NCBI RefSeq assembly: GCF_001238275.1
Contig: NZ_LGTB01000005.1
Location: 144,047 to 208,046, forward strand
Source of the DNA: Bradyrhizobium viridifuturi
Lineage (GTDB): Bacteria > Pseudomonadota > Alphaproteobacteria > Rhizobiales > Xanthobacteraceae
Direction: 5' to 3'
DNA: 64,000 bases
Shown in pieces: positions 38,014-46,340 of the stretch. Both the position numbers and the translations under genes were made by a program. The notes under the pieces were generated by a model. It saw nothing but the letters and a program-made list of their open reading frames with translations, was not told where the DNA came from and ran no database searches. Each line of letters begins with the position of its first letter. The stretch's first letter is position 1.

Positions 38014-39642
38014 TCAATCATCGCGCGCCACCTTCTTACAGGAGAGCTGCAGGGCCGACGACGTAGCATCCGCATCCGGAGCCGAGCTGGAGTGAATGCT
38101 GCGATCTCCCTTGCAGAACCAGGCGACGGCAAACTCCTTTGCGCAATCCGGAGCAGGATCAGAAATCCGCACGGCATCTGCACGAAACGTACACTCACTC
38201 TTACCATTACACGCTTCTGCAAGTGCATCCGTGGTGTTGCCGCGCGCCGACATCCAGCGGCAATTGCCGCCATACGTGCCGGAAACGACCGAAATGCCCG
38301 ATTGCGTGATGACATTCCCGGCCGCACCCCGCAGTGCATACGCGGCCGCCGCACCAACAAGTGCGGCAAAGCCGACACTTCCCAATCGCACCAGGAGCCT
38401 GCGCTGTTCCGCCGAGGCCGCCTGATAGGCACCGCGAATTCGCCTGCGGGCCGGTACCTCGAAGCCGAAATGCAACAGGATCGCGGCGCAAGTTGCCAGG
38501 GCGAAAGCGAGAGCGAACGCACCGAGATGTCCAAGGAGTTGGATCGACGTTTCCCAACGCACCACCGGAAAACGCCGGAAGATGATGATGTGTATAAGAT
38601 AAAGGGCAAAGCTGGCCTCGCCCAGAAAGACAAGCCACCTTGCTGACAACAGCCGTCCTGCAGTGCTAACGGGATGTGCCGCCGCGACAAGGATGAGCGC
38701 CACCGGCGCCGCCAGGGCGATATTGTTGCGTGCAATATCGAACAGGCTCATGGAAGCCCCAAATGGCGACTTGTGGGCGGTAAACCAGAACACCCAACTA
38801 ATCGCGCCGACGCCAACAAATGCCGCGATGTCGAGCAGAGCACGAGACGGCCTGAAATCCTGCTCCGACCCCACTTCATGGAGCCTTGCCAGGCAACAGC
38901 CGAGAACGAACTCCCACACCCTGCAAAACGGCGAAAAGTAGACGATCCAGAGGATCAGCGTGTTCTTCCAGTTCGGTAGCGCCGCCTCTGTTCCATAGGC
39001 ATGAAGCGCAAACAGGTTGATGCGGCCCTGCAACATGAGCACCGCAAGGTCGATGCCAAGCTCGATTGAGACGGCTCCGACGGCGCAAACAACCGCGGCG
39101 GGCACAGTTCTGATCCGCGCAAGCAGAGGGCAAACGGGTGGAAAAACGAGATAGAAAAACCACTCGCTGCTCACCGACCAGGAGACGATGCCGACCTCCT
39201 CGTACTGCCAGATGGGAGCTACACCAGCGATATTTGCGAAAAACCAGGTTTGAACCAGCCCGAGTTGAAACGGGACAAGGTGCGTTGAGAATCCTTCGGC
39301 CGGCGCCTCGGTTCCGAGGAGCCACGGCCAGACAAACGGTCCAGTCAGCAATTCGACGAGAAAGAGAACAACAAACAGAGGATAGATTCGCGCTATGCGC
39401 GCCACGAGAAAGTCCGGGATCGCTTTCCGCGGGCTGCTCACAATCGAGCTGCCATAGTTATATTGAATGACAAAGCCACTCAGCGTGAAGAAGACCGACA
39501 TTCCGAGCAGGCCGAGTGTCCCGACGCTGATATCGAGTCCGAGGCTCGGTCCTTGCAAGAACACGCTGCCGCCGTGAGACAATGCGACCGCTGCCGCCGC
39601 GACAAACCGGATACCGGTCAGTGCGGGAATCTGCTTAACCAT
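38014..39642 (-). CDS. Acyltransferase family 3 protein with C-terminal Cys-containing domain
   Basis: 542 residues. Residues 1-380 form the OafA-type membrane acyltransferase: TGIRFVAAAAVALSHGG (R..A...V...H signature), then MSVFFTLSGFVIQYNYGSS and about ten hydrophobic helices. After a last helix (about 430-450) a roughly 95-residue periplasmic domain follows, ISVVSGTYGGNCRWMSARGN with ALAEACNGKSECTFRADAV and PDCAKEFAVAWFCKGD, holding four to five cysteines in a pattern like the C-terminal domains attached to some sugar-modifying enzymes. It would O-acylate a surface polysaccharide. Such a domain fusion is less usual than the bare acyltransferase at 20436. Confidence 0.87.
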   Translation of the reverse strand: MVKQIPALTGIRFVAAAAVALSHGGSVFLQGPSLGLDISVGTLGLLGMSVFFTLSGFVIQYNYGSSIVSSPRKAIPDFLVARIARIYPLFVVLFLVELLTGPFVWPWLLGTEAPAEGFSTHLVPFQLGLVQTWFFANIAGVAPIWQYEEVGIVSWSVSSEWFFYLVFPPVCPLLARIRTVPAAVVCAVGAVSIELGIDLAVLMLQGRINLFALHAYGTEAALPNWKNTLILWIVYFSPFCRVWEFVLGCCLARLHEVGSEQDFRPSRALLDIAAFVGVGAISWVFWFTAHKSPFGASMSLFDIARNNIALAAPVALILVAAAHPVSTAGRLLSARWLVFLGEASFALYLIHIIIFRRFPVVRWETSIQLLGHLGAFALAFALATCAAILLHFGFEVPARRRIRGAYQAASAEQRRLLVRLGSVGFAALVGAAAAYALRGAAGNVITQSGISVVSGTYGGNCRWMSARGNTTDALAEACNGKSECTFRADAVRISDPAPDCAKEFAVAWFCKGDRSIHSSSAPDADATSSALQLSCKKVARDD

Positions 39643-40430
39643 CGATGTCGCTCGTCGTTTGCGAGTGGGTACAAATCCTGGGCGATCGATGGCACCAAAG
39701 GCACGCAGCTGGACACTTGCTCAAGGCAGCGAAGACTGATCGCATCACGCGAGCGTGCCTTGCGATCAGTCAAACTTCTTCGAAAGCTCAAATCTGTTAT
39801 CGGAGCGCCCTCGCACCTTATTGGTAGGCCGGTCAGCGCTGAAACTCTGACTTCTGGTAGGGCGGCTCAGATTTTAGATCCATATTCCGACCGGTTCTGG
39901 CCAAGCTATGTCCCCAGACTGTCATACTTGGACCGCGCCATTGTCTCACCGGAAGCCTTCCTGAATAAGTTGGCGCCAGCTGCTCCCTCCGCGAAGGGAG
40001 CTTGGGGCACCAGGTACCCGATGAGAGCCCAGGTCAAAGCAACATGCTGTCGTCTCGGGCAGTCTCACAACGGATACATGCACCAGTTCACGTCCTGTGT
40101 GGGACCGCGAGGCTATCATCAGCCAGCCACACCAGGAGATTCACGTGCAGCAGCGGAGCTGCACAAGGTGCCTATTCTCCTGACACTCCTATTCTAGCGG
40201 CGAGGCTCATCCGGCCACCAGCCGGCCCAAGGCAGCCCGGATTGAGATTGCTAACTGAACGCATCGCAAACGGAATGGGCAGCCAATCCGAGCCGCGCGT
40301 TCAATCTTTTTGACAGCGACTGCCAAGGAATCTCGCTGCGGATTGGTGCAAAACTTTACTATTCTTGTCCGGCACGGCTGGCCGCACTTTCGCTTGGGCC
40401 TGGCGTGCGAGAGAAGGAAAGGAACACGTG
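39643..40430. other. Gap upstream of the peptide cassette
   Basis: About 790 bases. A frame 39463-40197 runs through but is mainly antisense to the acyltransferase and not supported. A tts-like element with wrong spacing occurs at 39769-39790. The region directly before 40431 should hold the promoter of the small peptide gene; an AT-rich TTTACTATTC patch is near 40357. Confidence 0.4.
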
Positions 40431-40499
40431 ATGAAAAAGAAGATCGCTGAGATCAAGACCACGATCCGCACCACCACTCCGTACACGGGTACGCTCTAG
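40431..40499 (+). CDS. 22-residue peptide ORF, candidate precursor peptide
   Basis: ATG 40431 is preceded by GGAAAGGA at good spacing. The peptide starts MKKKIAEIKTTIRTT and ends TPYTGTL: a basic and charged leader-like half, then a Thr-rich core (six or seven threonines with one Pro, one Tyr, one Gly). It contains no Cys or Ser. The composition, the strong ribosome site, the terminator-like hairpin right after it (40555-40583), and a following exporter gene fit a small modified-peptide precursor. No known family is recognised; expression is not proven. Confidence 0.5.
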   Translation: MKKKIAEIKTTIRTTTPYTGTL

Positions 40500-40554
40500 G
40501 TTGGTGCGGCAGATGCCTTGGATGCATCTACCTGATGAGAGTATAGCGGCATCG

Positions 40555-40583
40555 GAGGGTGGTCGTTTCGGCCACCCTCTTTT
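40555..40583 (+). terminator. Hairpin with T-run between peptide ORF and TPR gene
   Basis: Perfect 8-base stem GAGGGTGG / CCACCCTC with a 9-base loop followed by TTTT. It looks like an intrinsic terminator or attenuator that would let the peptide transcript outnumber the downstream message. Confidence 0.75.
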
Positions 40584-40604
40584 GCGACAGTTCGGGAGAG
40601 TAAA

Positions 40605-42845
40605 ATGGTTGATCTGATCCAGCAGCGCGTGGTTTCAGCCATATCAGCATCCGTTGAGCTCAGTGCGATTACGATTTTAAAGGCGGAAGCGGGCATGGCG
40701 CCGCTGCCGACGATCAAATCGGCACTCGCGCGCTCCGATTCTAATTTCTCTATCACTGACGGCGACTGGCGGACCGGCGGCTATCTTGCCGGGCTGCAAG
40801 CGCTCATTGACGCCGAACTAGGGTGGGCCAAAGAAAACAGGCCCAAACTGGTTGAGGCGGCACAACAATCCTTGAAGCGACTATTCCCCCTCCTAAACAG
40901 CGACGCCTTTACCGTGCCGAAGGATCTCACGAATACCTCGAGCAAGGAGGAGCGTACCAGGTTCTATCATCATGAATATCAAAACAAGCTCCTGGTCGGA
41001 CTAGCCGAATTCCTGATCAACTGCGCCCGACAGCTCAACGAGCGTCACATCATCGTCATCGATCGGGCGGCGGCCTTGTCCGGTTCGGCCAAGAACCTGA
41101 TCAAGCTGCTGGTCAGGCTGGGCGACGATGCGCGGCTGTTTCGGTTCGTTCTGATCGATTATGAACAACGGCTCTATTTCCCGGACGCCAGCGAGGTTCA
41201 TTTCGGCAGATATAGCTCGCAAGAGCTGGGGCCAACCTTTGATCCGGATCTCCCCGCGGAGAAGCACCGGCAGATCTATGAGGCAAGTGGCGGCAACCCG
41301 TTGATTGCAGAGGCTTTGAGCAAATGCACAGCGGCAGGATTACCAGTCGTCGGCTATCTCGACCCGACCGCGACCGTGGATCTCTATCTGGCCAGCCTTA
41401 GCAGCGGGGAACGCCATAGCCTTCTCAAATCATACATCGAATCCAACTGCACGACGCCTGACCTGATCGCGCAACGAAACTATGCAACCTTCGAGCCGGC
41501 GACCGCAGATCATCTGCACGAGCAGCTGCACGACGCGTGCCTGGAGCGCTATCTGGCAGGCAAGGCGCCTCTCGTGATGCTTCATGCGCTATCGGTACGG
41601 GACAAGTACAAGCGTCTGGAGCTGCTTGCGGAACCAAGTCAGATCCTCCAGAGCATTGGCCTGTACGATCTCTGGTTTGGCTACTTCGGGGAAATCTTCG
41701 CCGACCCCGCGCTTCGCACGTACGGCTCCGGAGATGCCAGCGTGAATGCCGCCTTCATCAACGCGGCTTTTGTGCTGTACTCACTCGGCTGCGGTCGGGT
41801 GTCGGTTCCCTATCTGGACGAATTCTACAAAACGTTCCCAAAGAGCCGATACACGCCAACGGTTCTGTATGCCCAGTCAATGACGTATGGACGCTACCAG
41901 CAGCCGGTCAACCTCACGGTGGCCGAAGAGTACGCGTTAAGGAACCTGGAGACCATCGAGCGGGATTTCAGGGAGCACGACAAGTACGACTACATCAAGG
42001 TGTTTGCAGAGAACGCCTATGCCTACATCAAGGCCAAACAGCAGAAGTACGACGAAGCCCTCGCGCTTTGCGCCGAAGGCCTTGGCAAGATGCTCAAGGC
42101 GTATGGCGACGAGCGATTCAAGCTTCACCAATCGATTTTGATCTACAACACCAGCCAGGTCTATGAACTCATCGACGAACTTCCTCGGGCTGAGAAGCAG
42201 TTGCGTGAGGCCATTGCGTATGATCCCTACTATGGAGAGTATCATAATGACCTGGGCAACCTGCTTTCGAAAGTGGCTGGAAGGGAAGCTGAAGCTCTGG
42301 AGGCCTATGCGCGCGCCATTGAACTTTGCCCACCCTATTATGAGGCTCACCTGAACAGGGCCGCACTTCACAGCAGAATGGGGGATGCCGCTGGTGCGCT
42401 GGCCGATCTCGACAGGACACTTGTCATCAAGCCAAACGAATGGCGAGCTCATTTCGAGAAGGGCAACATCTTGATGCGGCAGGACAGGCCTAAAGCTGCT
42501 CTGGAGTCTTATCTGGCGGCGGCCGAGATCAGTCCCAAAAACCCCGACCTACAGAGCAATCTCGGCCTCGCCTATTCCGAGCTTGGCAAGGCGCACGAGA
42601 GCATCGCACACTATGTTCGAGCCCTTGAACTCAACCCTCGGCATGCGCTCACCCACAACAATCTCGCCATCGAGTATTTCAACGAGGGCCGGCCGGATAT
42701 TTCATTGAACCATGCGACGGTCGCTGTCGAGATCGGGGGAGATCCGGACTACCTCCTCACCCGCGAGCACATCGAGAAAAGCCTGCAGGCTGACCTTGCC
42801 TCGCGCCGGGACCGAGCTACTGCATCTTCCGCGAAGCCTATGTGA
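40605..42845 (+). CDS. TPR protein with degenerate ATPase-like N-terminal domain
   Basis: 746 residues, ATG 40605 with GGGAGAG before it. The N-terminal 320 residues resemble a STAND/AAA-type NTPase: residues 22-37 (ITILKAEAGMAPLPTI) align where a P-loop should be but APLP replaces GKT/S; a Walker B-like HIIVIDRAAALSG is at about 147-159; RLFRFVLIDYEQRL resembles sensor 1; then IYEASGGNPLIAEAL, the GxP motif region. The middle is helical. Residues about 525-735 hold five or six tetratricopeptide repeats (YNDLGNLL, AYARAIELCPPYYEAHLNRA, LQSNLGLAYSELGKAHESIA). Probably a scaffold rather than an active ATPase. It follows the peptide ORF by one hairpin. Function unknown. Confidence 0.75.
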   Translation: MVDLIQQRVVSAISASVELSAITILKAEAGMAPLPTIKSALARSDSNFSITDGDWRTGGYLAGLQALIDAELGWAKENRPKLVEAAQQSLKRLFPLLNSDAFTVPKDLTNTSSKEERTRFYHHEYQNKLLVGLAEFLINCARQLNERHIIVIDRAAALSGSAKNLIKLLVRLGDDARLFRFVLIDYEQRLYFPDASEVHFGRYSSQELGPTFDPDLPAEKHRQIYEASGGNPLIAEALSKCTAAGLPVVGYLDPTATVDLYLASLSSGERHSLLKSYIESNCTTPDLIAQRNYATFEPATADHLHEQLHDACLERYLAGKAPLVMLHALSVRDKYKRLELLAEPSQILQSIGLYDLWFGYFGEIFADPALRTYGSGDASVNAAFINAAFVLYSLGCGRVSVPYLDEFYKTFPKSRYTPTVLYAQSMTYGRYQQPVNLTVAEEYALRNLETIERDFREHDKYDYIKVFAENAYAYIKAKQQKYDEALALCAEGLGKMLKAYGDERFKLHQSILIYNTSQVYELIDELPRAEKQLREAIAYDPYYGEYHNDLGNLLSKVAGREAEALEAYARAIELCPPYYEAHLNRAALHSRMGDAAGALADLDRTLVIKPNEWRAHFEKGNILMRQDRPKAALESYLAAAEISPKNPDLQSNLGLAYSELGKAHESIAHYVRALELNPRHALTHNNLAIEYFNEGRPDISLNHATVAVEIGGDPDYLLTREHIEKSLQADLASRRDRATASSAKPM

Positions 42846-43058
42846 GCTTGCGGCTCACGGCACTCTTGCCATTCGAGCAGCGTGAGACAGGATCGCTCAG
42901 GAATTGATGGCTGCATCTCAGAGCTTCGGCTCGGTCTAGCGAATGCTTTCGCGGCGGCCGCCGCAACACAGACTGATCGGCAAGCGACGCGCCTTGGCCG
43001 GTCTTATCGCGAGTGACCGAACGCCACAAGAGGTACAGGGAGGTAGATAGGTAATAAG
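42846..43058. other. Gap between TPR gene and exporter
   Basis: No gene. A short dyad TGAGCTTGCGGCTCA at 42842-42856 could be a weak hairpin after the TPR stop. Confidence 0.4.
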
Positions 43059-43122
43059 ATGCCTTTTGCCAAGCCGTCTATTGCCAGAGCGTTCATCGTT
43101 GGCTTGCGGGCTCATCGCACCG

Positions 43123-43206
43123 ATGTCGCATCCCGAAGCCAGTGCCATCTACCTGTCCCTCCGCGTCAAGCGATCCGAAATCCTCGATGAGCTAAGTCAA
43201 CAATGA
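43123..43206 (+). CDS. Possible 27-residue peptide overlapping the exporter start
   Basis: From ATG 43123 the frame starts MSHPEASAIYLSLRVKRSE and ends LDELSQQ with TGA overlapping the exporter ATG as ATGA, a layout typical of translational coupling. A second short frame begins at 43059 (MPFAKPSIARAFIVGLRAHR) and could be its original head, one base out of phase. No ribosome site at 43123 is obvious. Tentative. Confidence 0.3.
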   Translation: MSHPEASAIYLSLRVKRSEILDELSQQ

Positions 43207-44381
43207 GCGGATGGAGCACACGGCAGTTCATCTATCTCTCGCATTTGATCATCCAGATCGGCGGCTGGGCGTTCCGTATCGGCATCCTGATCGGCCTTCT
43301 GCAATCCGGCATGAGCGCCGCGGGTCTCGGCATCGCGGTCACTTTTGCGCCGATCATGCTTGGTAGCCTCTTCCTGTCGCCGTTGGTCGACAGGGGCGAT
43401 CCGATCTCAGCCATGATGATCGTCAATGCCGTTCGCATCTGCGCGCTGCTCGCCATCTTCGGCAGCGACGGAGCCGATTCGTTTCTGAGCTATGCTGCAA
43501 TGGCCGTCCTGAGCCTGGTCCAGCCGGTCTATTTGTCCGCAGAGATTGCTTTCTTTCGTCGTATCACATCGGAAGACGGCATGATCTCGGTGCTGCGCAA
43601 TATCGCCAATATCGACTGGCTGACCTATCTCTTGGGAATGTTTGCAGGTGCCATGTTGTCCGACCAATTGCACTTGCCTGGCGTTTTGGCCTTCAATGTA
43701 TCAGCGATCATGCTGTCATTGGTCGTGCTCCTTGGCATCAAGCAGCAGTTCAGAAGGACGCCAGCCGTGCTTGAGGCGCGCCCCTCCGGAACGGTGCTGG
43801 ACTTGGCACCCCTCTATCCCGCATTCTTGGCTGTCTTTCTGCTCAACCTCGGCGCCGGCATCATCAACGTCTATCCTGCGATACATGCCACAGCTGACGG
43901 GGTTCTCGACAAAAGCGTACTACTGACGATCGTCATGGCTAATGGCGTATTGGCCTTGCTGGGCGCGCTGGCCGTCAAGCCGATTTACGACCTGCTGGGC
44001 GCTTTGCCAACTATTGCCGGAGCCGCGATGCTGCTTGCGGCATGCCTTGCAATGATGTCACTCGATGCCGGCCTGACTTTGGTCATCGTGTCCAGCAGCG
44101 CAATGCTTGGTTTCGGCCAGATATTTGCGGCTGCCGCTCACGCGCACATGGTTTCTTCAGTGGCTCCGGACCGTGCCGGTCGCCTCTCCGGGCTATTTCA
44201 ATGTTGCACCTATAGCGGCGTTGCGGGAAATGGCATTGCCTTGTCGCTTCTAGGTGATCGGCTTGCTTTCGGCACGATCGTTCTCCTATGTGCGGCGAGC
44301 GCATTTGTTGCCTTCGCCGTTGCGACCTTCGCGGTGGTCAGATCAATGGATTCTCAAACATCACGTCCTGCCGATCGCTAG
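43203..44381 (+). CDS. MFS transporter, probable exporter
   Basis: 392 residues with about twelve hydrophobic helices and short loops. The start (TRQFIYLSHLIIQIGGWAFR) and the cytoplasmic loop after helix 2 (LSPLVDRGDPISAMMIVNAV) have the R/D-rich pattern between helices 2 and 3 of drug-exporter-type MFS proteins. It is co-directional with the peptide ORF and TPR gene upstream and followed 16 bases later by the DUF3088 gene, so those two are likely co-transcribed. In this setting it may export the product of the peptide cassette; the substrate is unknown. Confidence 0.85.
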   Translation: MSGWSTRQFIYLSHLIIQIGGWAFRIGILIGLLQSGMSAAGLGIAVTFAPIMLGSLFLSPLVDRGDPISAMMIVNAVRICALLAIFGSDGADSFLSYAAMAVLSLVQPVYLSAEIAFFRRITSEDGMISVLRNIANIDWLTYLLGMFAGAMLSDQLHLPGVLAFNVSAIMLSLVVLLGIKQQFRRTPAVLEARPSGTVLDLAPLYPAFLAVFLLNLGAGIINVYPAIHATADGVLDKSVLLTIVMANGVLALLGALAVKPIYDLLGALPTIAGAAMLLAACLAMMSLDAGLTLVIVSSSAMLGFGQIFAAAAHAHMVSSVAPDRAGRLSGLFQCCTYSGVAGNGIALSLLGDRLAFGTIVLLCAASAFVAFAVATFAVVRSMDSQTSRPADR

Positions 44382-44397
44382 ATCAGGGATCCACACC

Positions 44398-44763
44398 ATG
44401 CCATGGGATCAGCTGCTCCTTTTAGAACGCCCTTTTTCGGATCCGGCCTTGCCGGGACGACAATTCTACTGCTGGCAATGTTTGCTATTGGACGGGCTGC
44501 TATCCGCGTTTCCAAGCCACGCTGCGAGGCTGGACGTTCGTCGGATTTCCTGGGCGAGACCACGAGCCGCGCTCATCGAGAGGCTCGGGCAGGATCATCA
44601 ATCCGCGCCGGTTCTGATTTTGGAAAAGGAAGGCCCTTTACCAGAGCATACGAAGTACGCGAATGGGCTCGCCTATGTCGACGATGTGTTTGCAATCCTT
44701 AATCTTCTGGCTGCGCGCCACGGATTTCCGGCGCCTTACGCTCGAACGGTCGGCACCTTGTAG
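44398..44763 (+). CDS. DUF3088 family protein, thioredoxin-like
   Basis: 121 residues from ATG 44398, 16 bases after the MFS stop. FSDPALPGRQFYCWQC (CxxC at residues 25-28), LLDGLLSAFPSHAARLDVRR, QDHQSAPVLILEKEGPLPEH and AYVDDVFAILNLLAARHGFP match the DUF3088 family, which has a thioredoxin-like layout, with the cysteine pair where a redox centre would be. The biochemical role is unknown. Its tight link to the exporter suggests it modifies or protects the exported compound, which is inference. Confidence 0.85.
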   Translation: MPWDQLLLLERPFSDPALPGRQFYCWQCLLLDGLLSAFPSHAARLDVRRISWARPRAALIERLGQDHQSAPVLILEKEGPLPEHTKYANGLAYVDDVFAILNLLAARHGFPAPYARTVGTL

Positions 44764-44776
44764 GCCATGGTGGTCA

Positions 44777-45748
44777 TCAACGACTCGATGCCAGCAGGAA
44801 CCGATCGGGAATCTTCAATCGAGCGGCTTGCTTGATCTGCCGGGTTGGAGCTCCGAAAGCCGATGGCTGATGATCCCGGCCCAGTAGTTCTGACAGCGCC
44901 CAGCGCTCAAACTGTTTGACAGCCGCGCTATTGCGGGCTTGCCCGTTGACAAACATGTAGATTGAGCGATTGACCGGCACGAAGCCGAATGGAGCCACCA
45001 GCTCTCCTTTCTCAAGGTTGCTTCTGACCAGAATCTGCGAGGATATTGCGGCTCCCAGCCCACTTTTTGCCGCCTCCAGAGTCAAAGAAAATGTATCGAA
45101 GACGACCTTGCGCGATGCTTGTAAGCATATTGCAGCTGCGCTGGCCCATTCGCTCCAGGCGTCCAGCCTGTCGGCCTCGTGCAACAGAGAGTGCGACAGA
45201 ATATCTTCCGGGCTTTTGATCGCCTCGAGCATAGCTGGCGCACAGACCGGGCCAATCATCTCATTTGAAGCGTGCACCTCGCGGACGGGAAGCGGCCGCT
45301 TCAGTGGGCCGGCGACAAACAATACGTCCAACGCACCAACAGCGAGCGCGTCAAGATCGGCTTCGGTCTCAAAGACAAGGTCAATGTCCAGATAGAGTTT
45401 GCGGAATCGACCGATACGGGGCAACAGGCCGTGCGACAAAAACGTGGTCGAGCACCCGACCACGACGGAGGGCCCTGCATGGCGCCTTCGTAGCTCGTAG
45501 CATCCCTTCTCGAGCATGGTGAACGCGCTCGCGCAGCTGCGCTTGAGCTGTTCGCCGTCGGATGTCAACCGCACGCCCGAACTATGGCGCACGAATAGTT
45601 TCCTGCCGAACCAATCCTCAAGCAGGCGCATTTGGTAGCTTACCGCGCCGGTCGTCATGTTCAGTCGCTCGGCTGCCCGTGAGAAGCTTGGAAACTCGCT
45701 GACAGCCTCAAACAGATGGAGGCTTTTCAGGATCGGTAGCTTGCGCAT
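44777..45748 (-). CDS. LysR-type transcriptional regulator
   Basis: 323 residues. ATG 45748 (MRKLPILKSLHLFEAVSEFP) is the family-normal start; longer in-frame starts up to 45886 lack resemblance. The winged HTH reads SFSRAAERLNMTTGAVSYQM then RLLEDWFGRKLFVRHSSGVR, as in GcvA-like LysR proteins; the effector domain follows to residue 300. It is convergent with the DUF3088/MFS genes, 13 bases from the DUF3088 stop, and divergent from nothing close. It could regulate the peptide/export group or the prolyl oligopeptidase gene; the sequence does not decide. Confidence 0.92.
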   Translation of the reverse strand: MRKLPILKSLHLFEAVSEFPSFSRAAERLNMTTGAVSYQMRLLEDWFGRKLFVRHSSGVRLTSDGEQLKRSCASAFTMLEKGCYELRRRHAGPSVVVGCSTTFLSHGLLPRIGRFRKLYLDIDLVFETEADLDALAVGALDVLFVAGPLKRPLPVREVHASNEMIGPVCAPAMLEAIKSPEDILSHSLLHEADRLDAWSEWASAAAICLQASRKVVFDTFSLTLEAAKSGLGAAISSQILVRSNLEKGELVAPFGFVPVNRSIYMFVNGQARNSAAVKQFERWALSELLGRDHQPSAFGAPTRQIKQAARLKIPDRFLLASSR

Positions 45749-46340
45749 TTTTCTTTCCTGCCTCCCACTGGGATAGCTGTTGTGGGGCTCTGCAGTGTGC
45801 GCCGATTTTCTCAGGCATCGACGACCGCCGTCGTTCGCCGCCGGAAACGCCCACGGAAGAGCCCTCCTAGGTATTGGCCCTGTCACGGCGAATTCAAAAC
45901 GACCTGGCTCCCTGCCCAGCCGGTCGAACAGCCGTCGATCTAAGGCACATACCCCTTCAGATCCGGTGCCCCTGAGACACAGTCAGATTCCATATTCGGT
46001 GCAGCGTTCATCGCTGCGCGATCTCTCAAGCAAAGCCAAAACCGGGCTTGAGATTTAGAACGCCAACTCATCGCCATCTGGCCCAGCAAAAGGTCGATCC
46101 TTCATGAGAAGGCGCCTTACTAGTCATATTGCATGACTGCTCGACATTGCGGGCTTGCGTTCGAGCACCTCCAGCGTTGTAGGAATTCGTCCAGTCCCGT
46201 TAAACTCTGCAACATCAGGTCCGTCGATTGGCTGGATCTGGGCATCGCTTCGCATCTCGGCTCGATGATTCAGCCGGCGGGCGCGGTAACCAGGGATCGT
46301 GAATGGTCTGGAGCCTGGTTCGATTGGTCCGTCCGCCGGT
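45749..46340. other. Gap between LysR and oligopeptidase genes
   Basis: About 590 bases. Contains the presumed lysR promoter near 45770. No gene or repeat is recognised. Confidence 0.4.

Noticed and set aside
39769..39790. tts-like sequence GTCAAACTTCTTCGAAAGCT on the plus strand
   Set aside because: Two extra bases disrupt the spacing between the GTCA and GAAAGCT halves, and no convincing gene follows within 150 bases.
45670..45695. GTCAGC...AAGCTTCTC element on the minus strand
   Set aside because: It falls inside the LysR helix-turn-helix codons and the halves are wrongly spaced.
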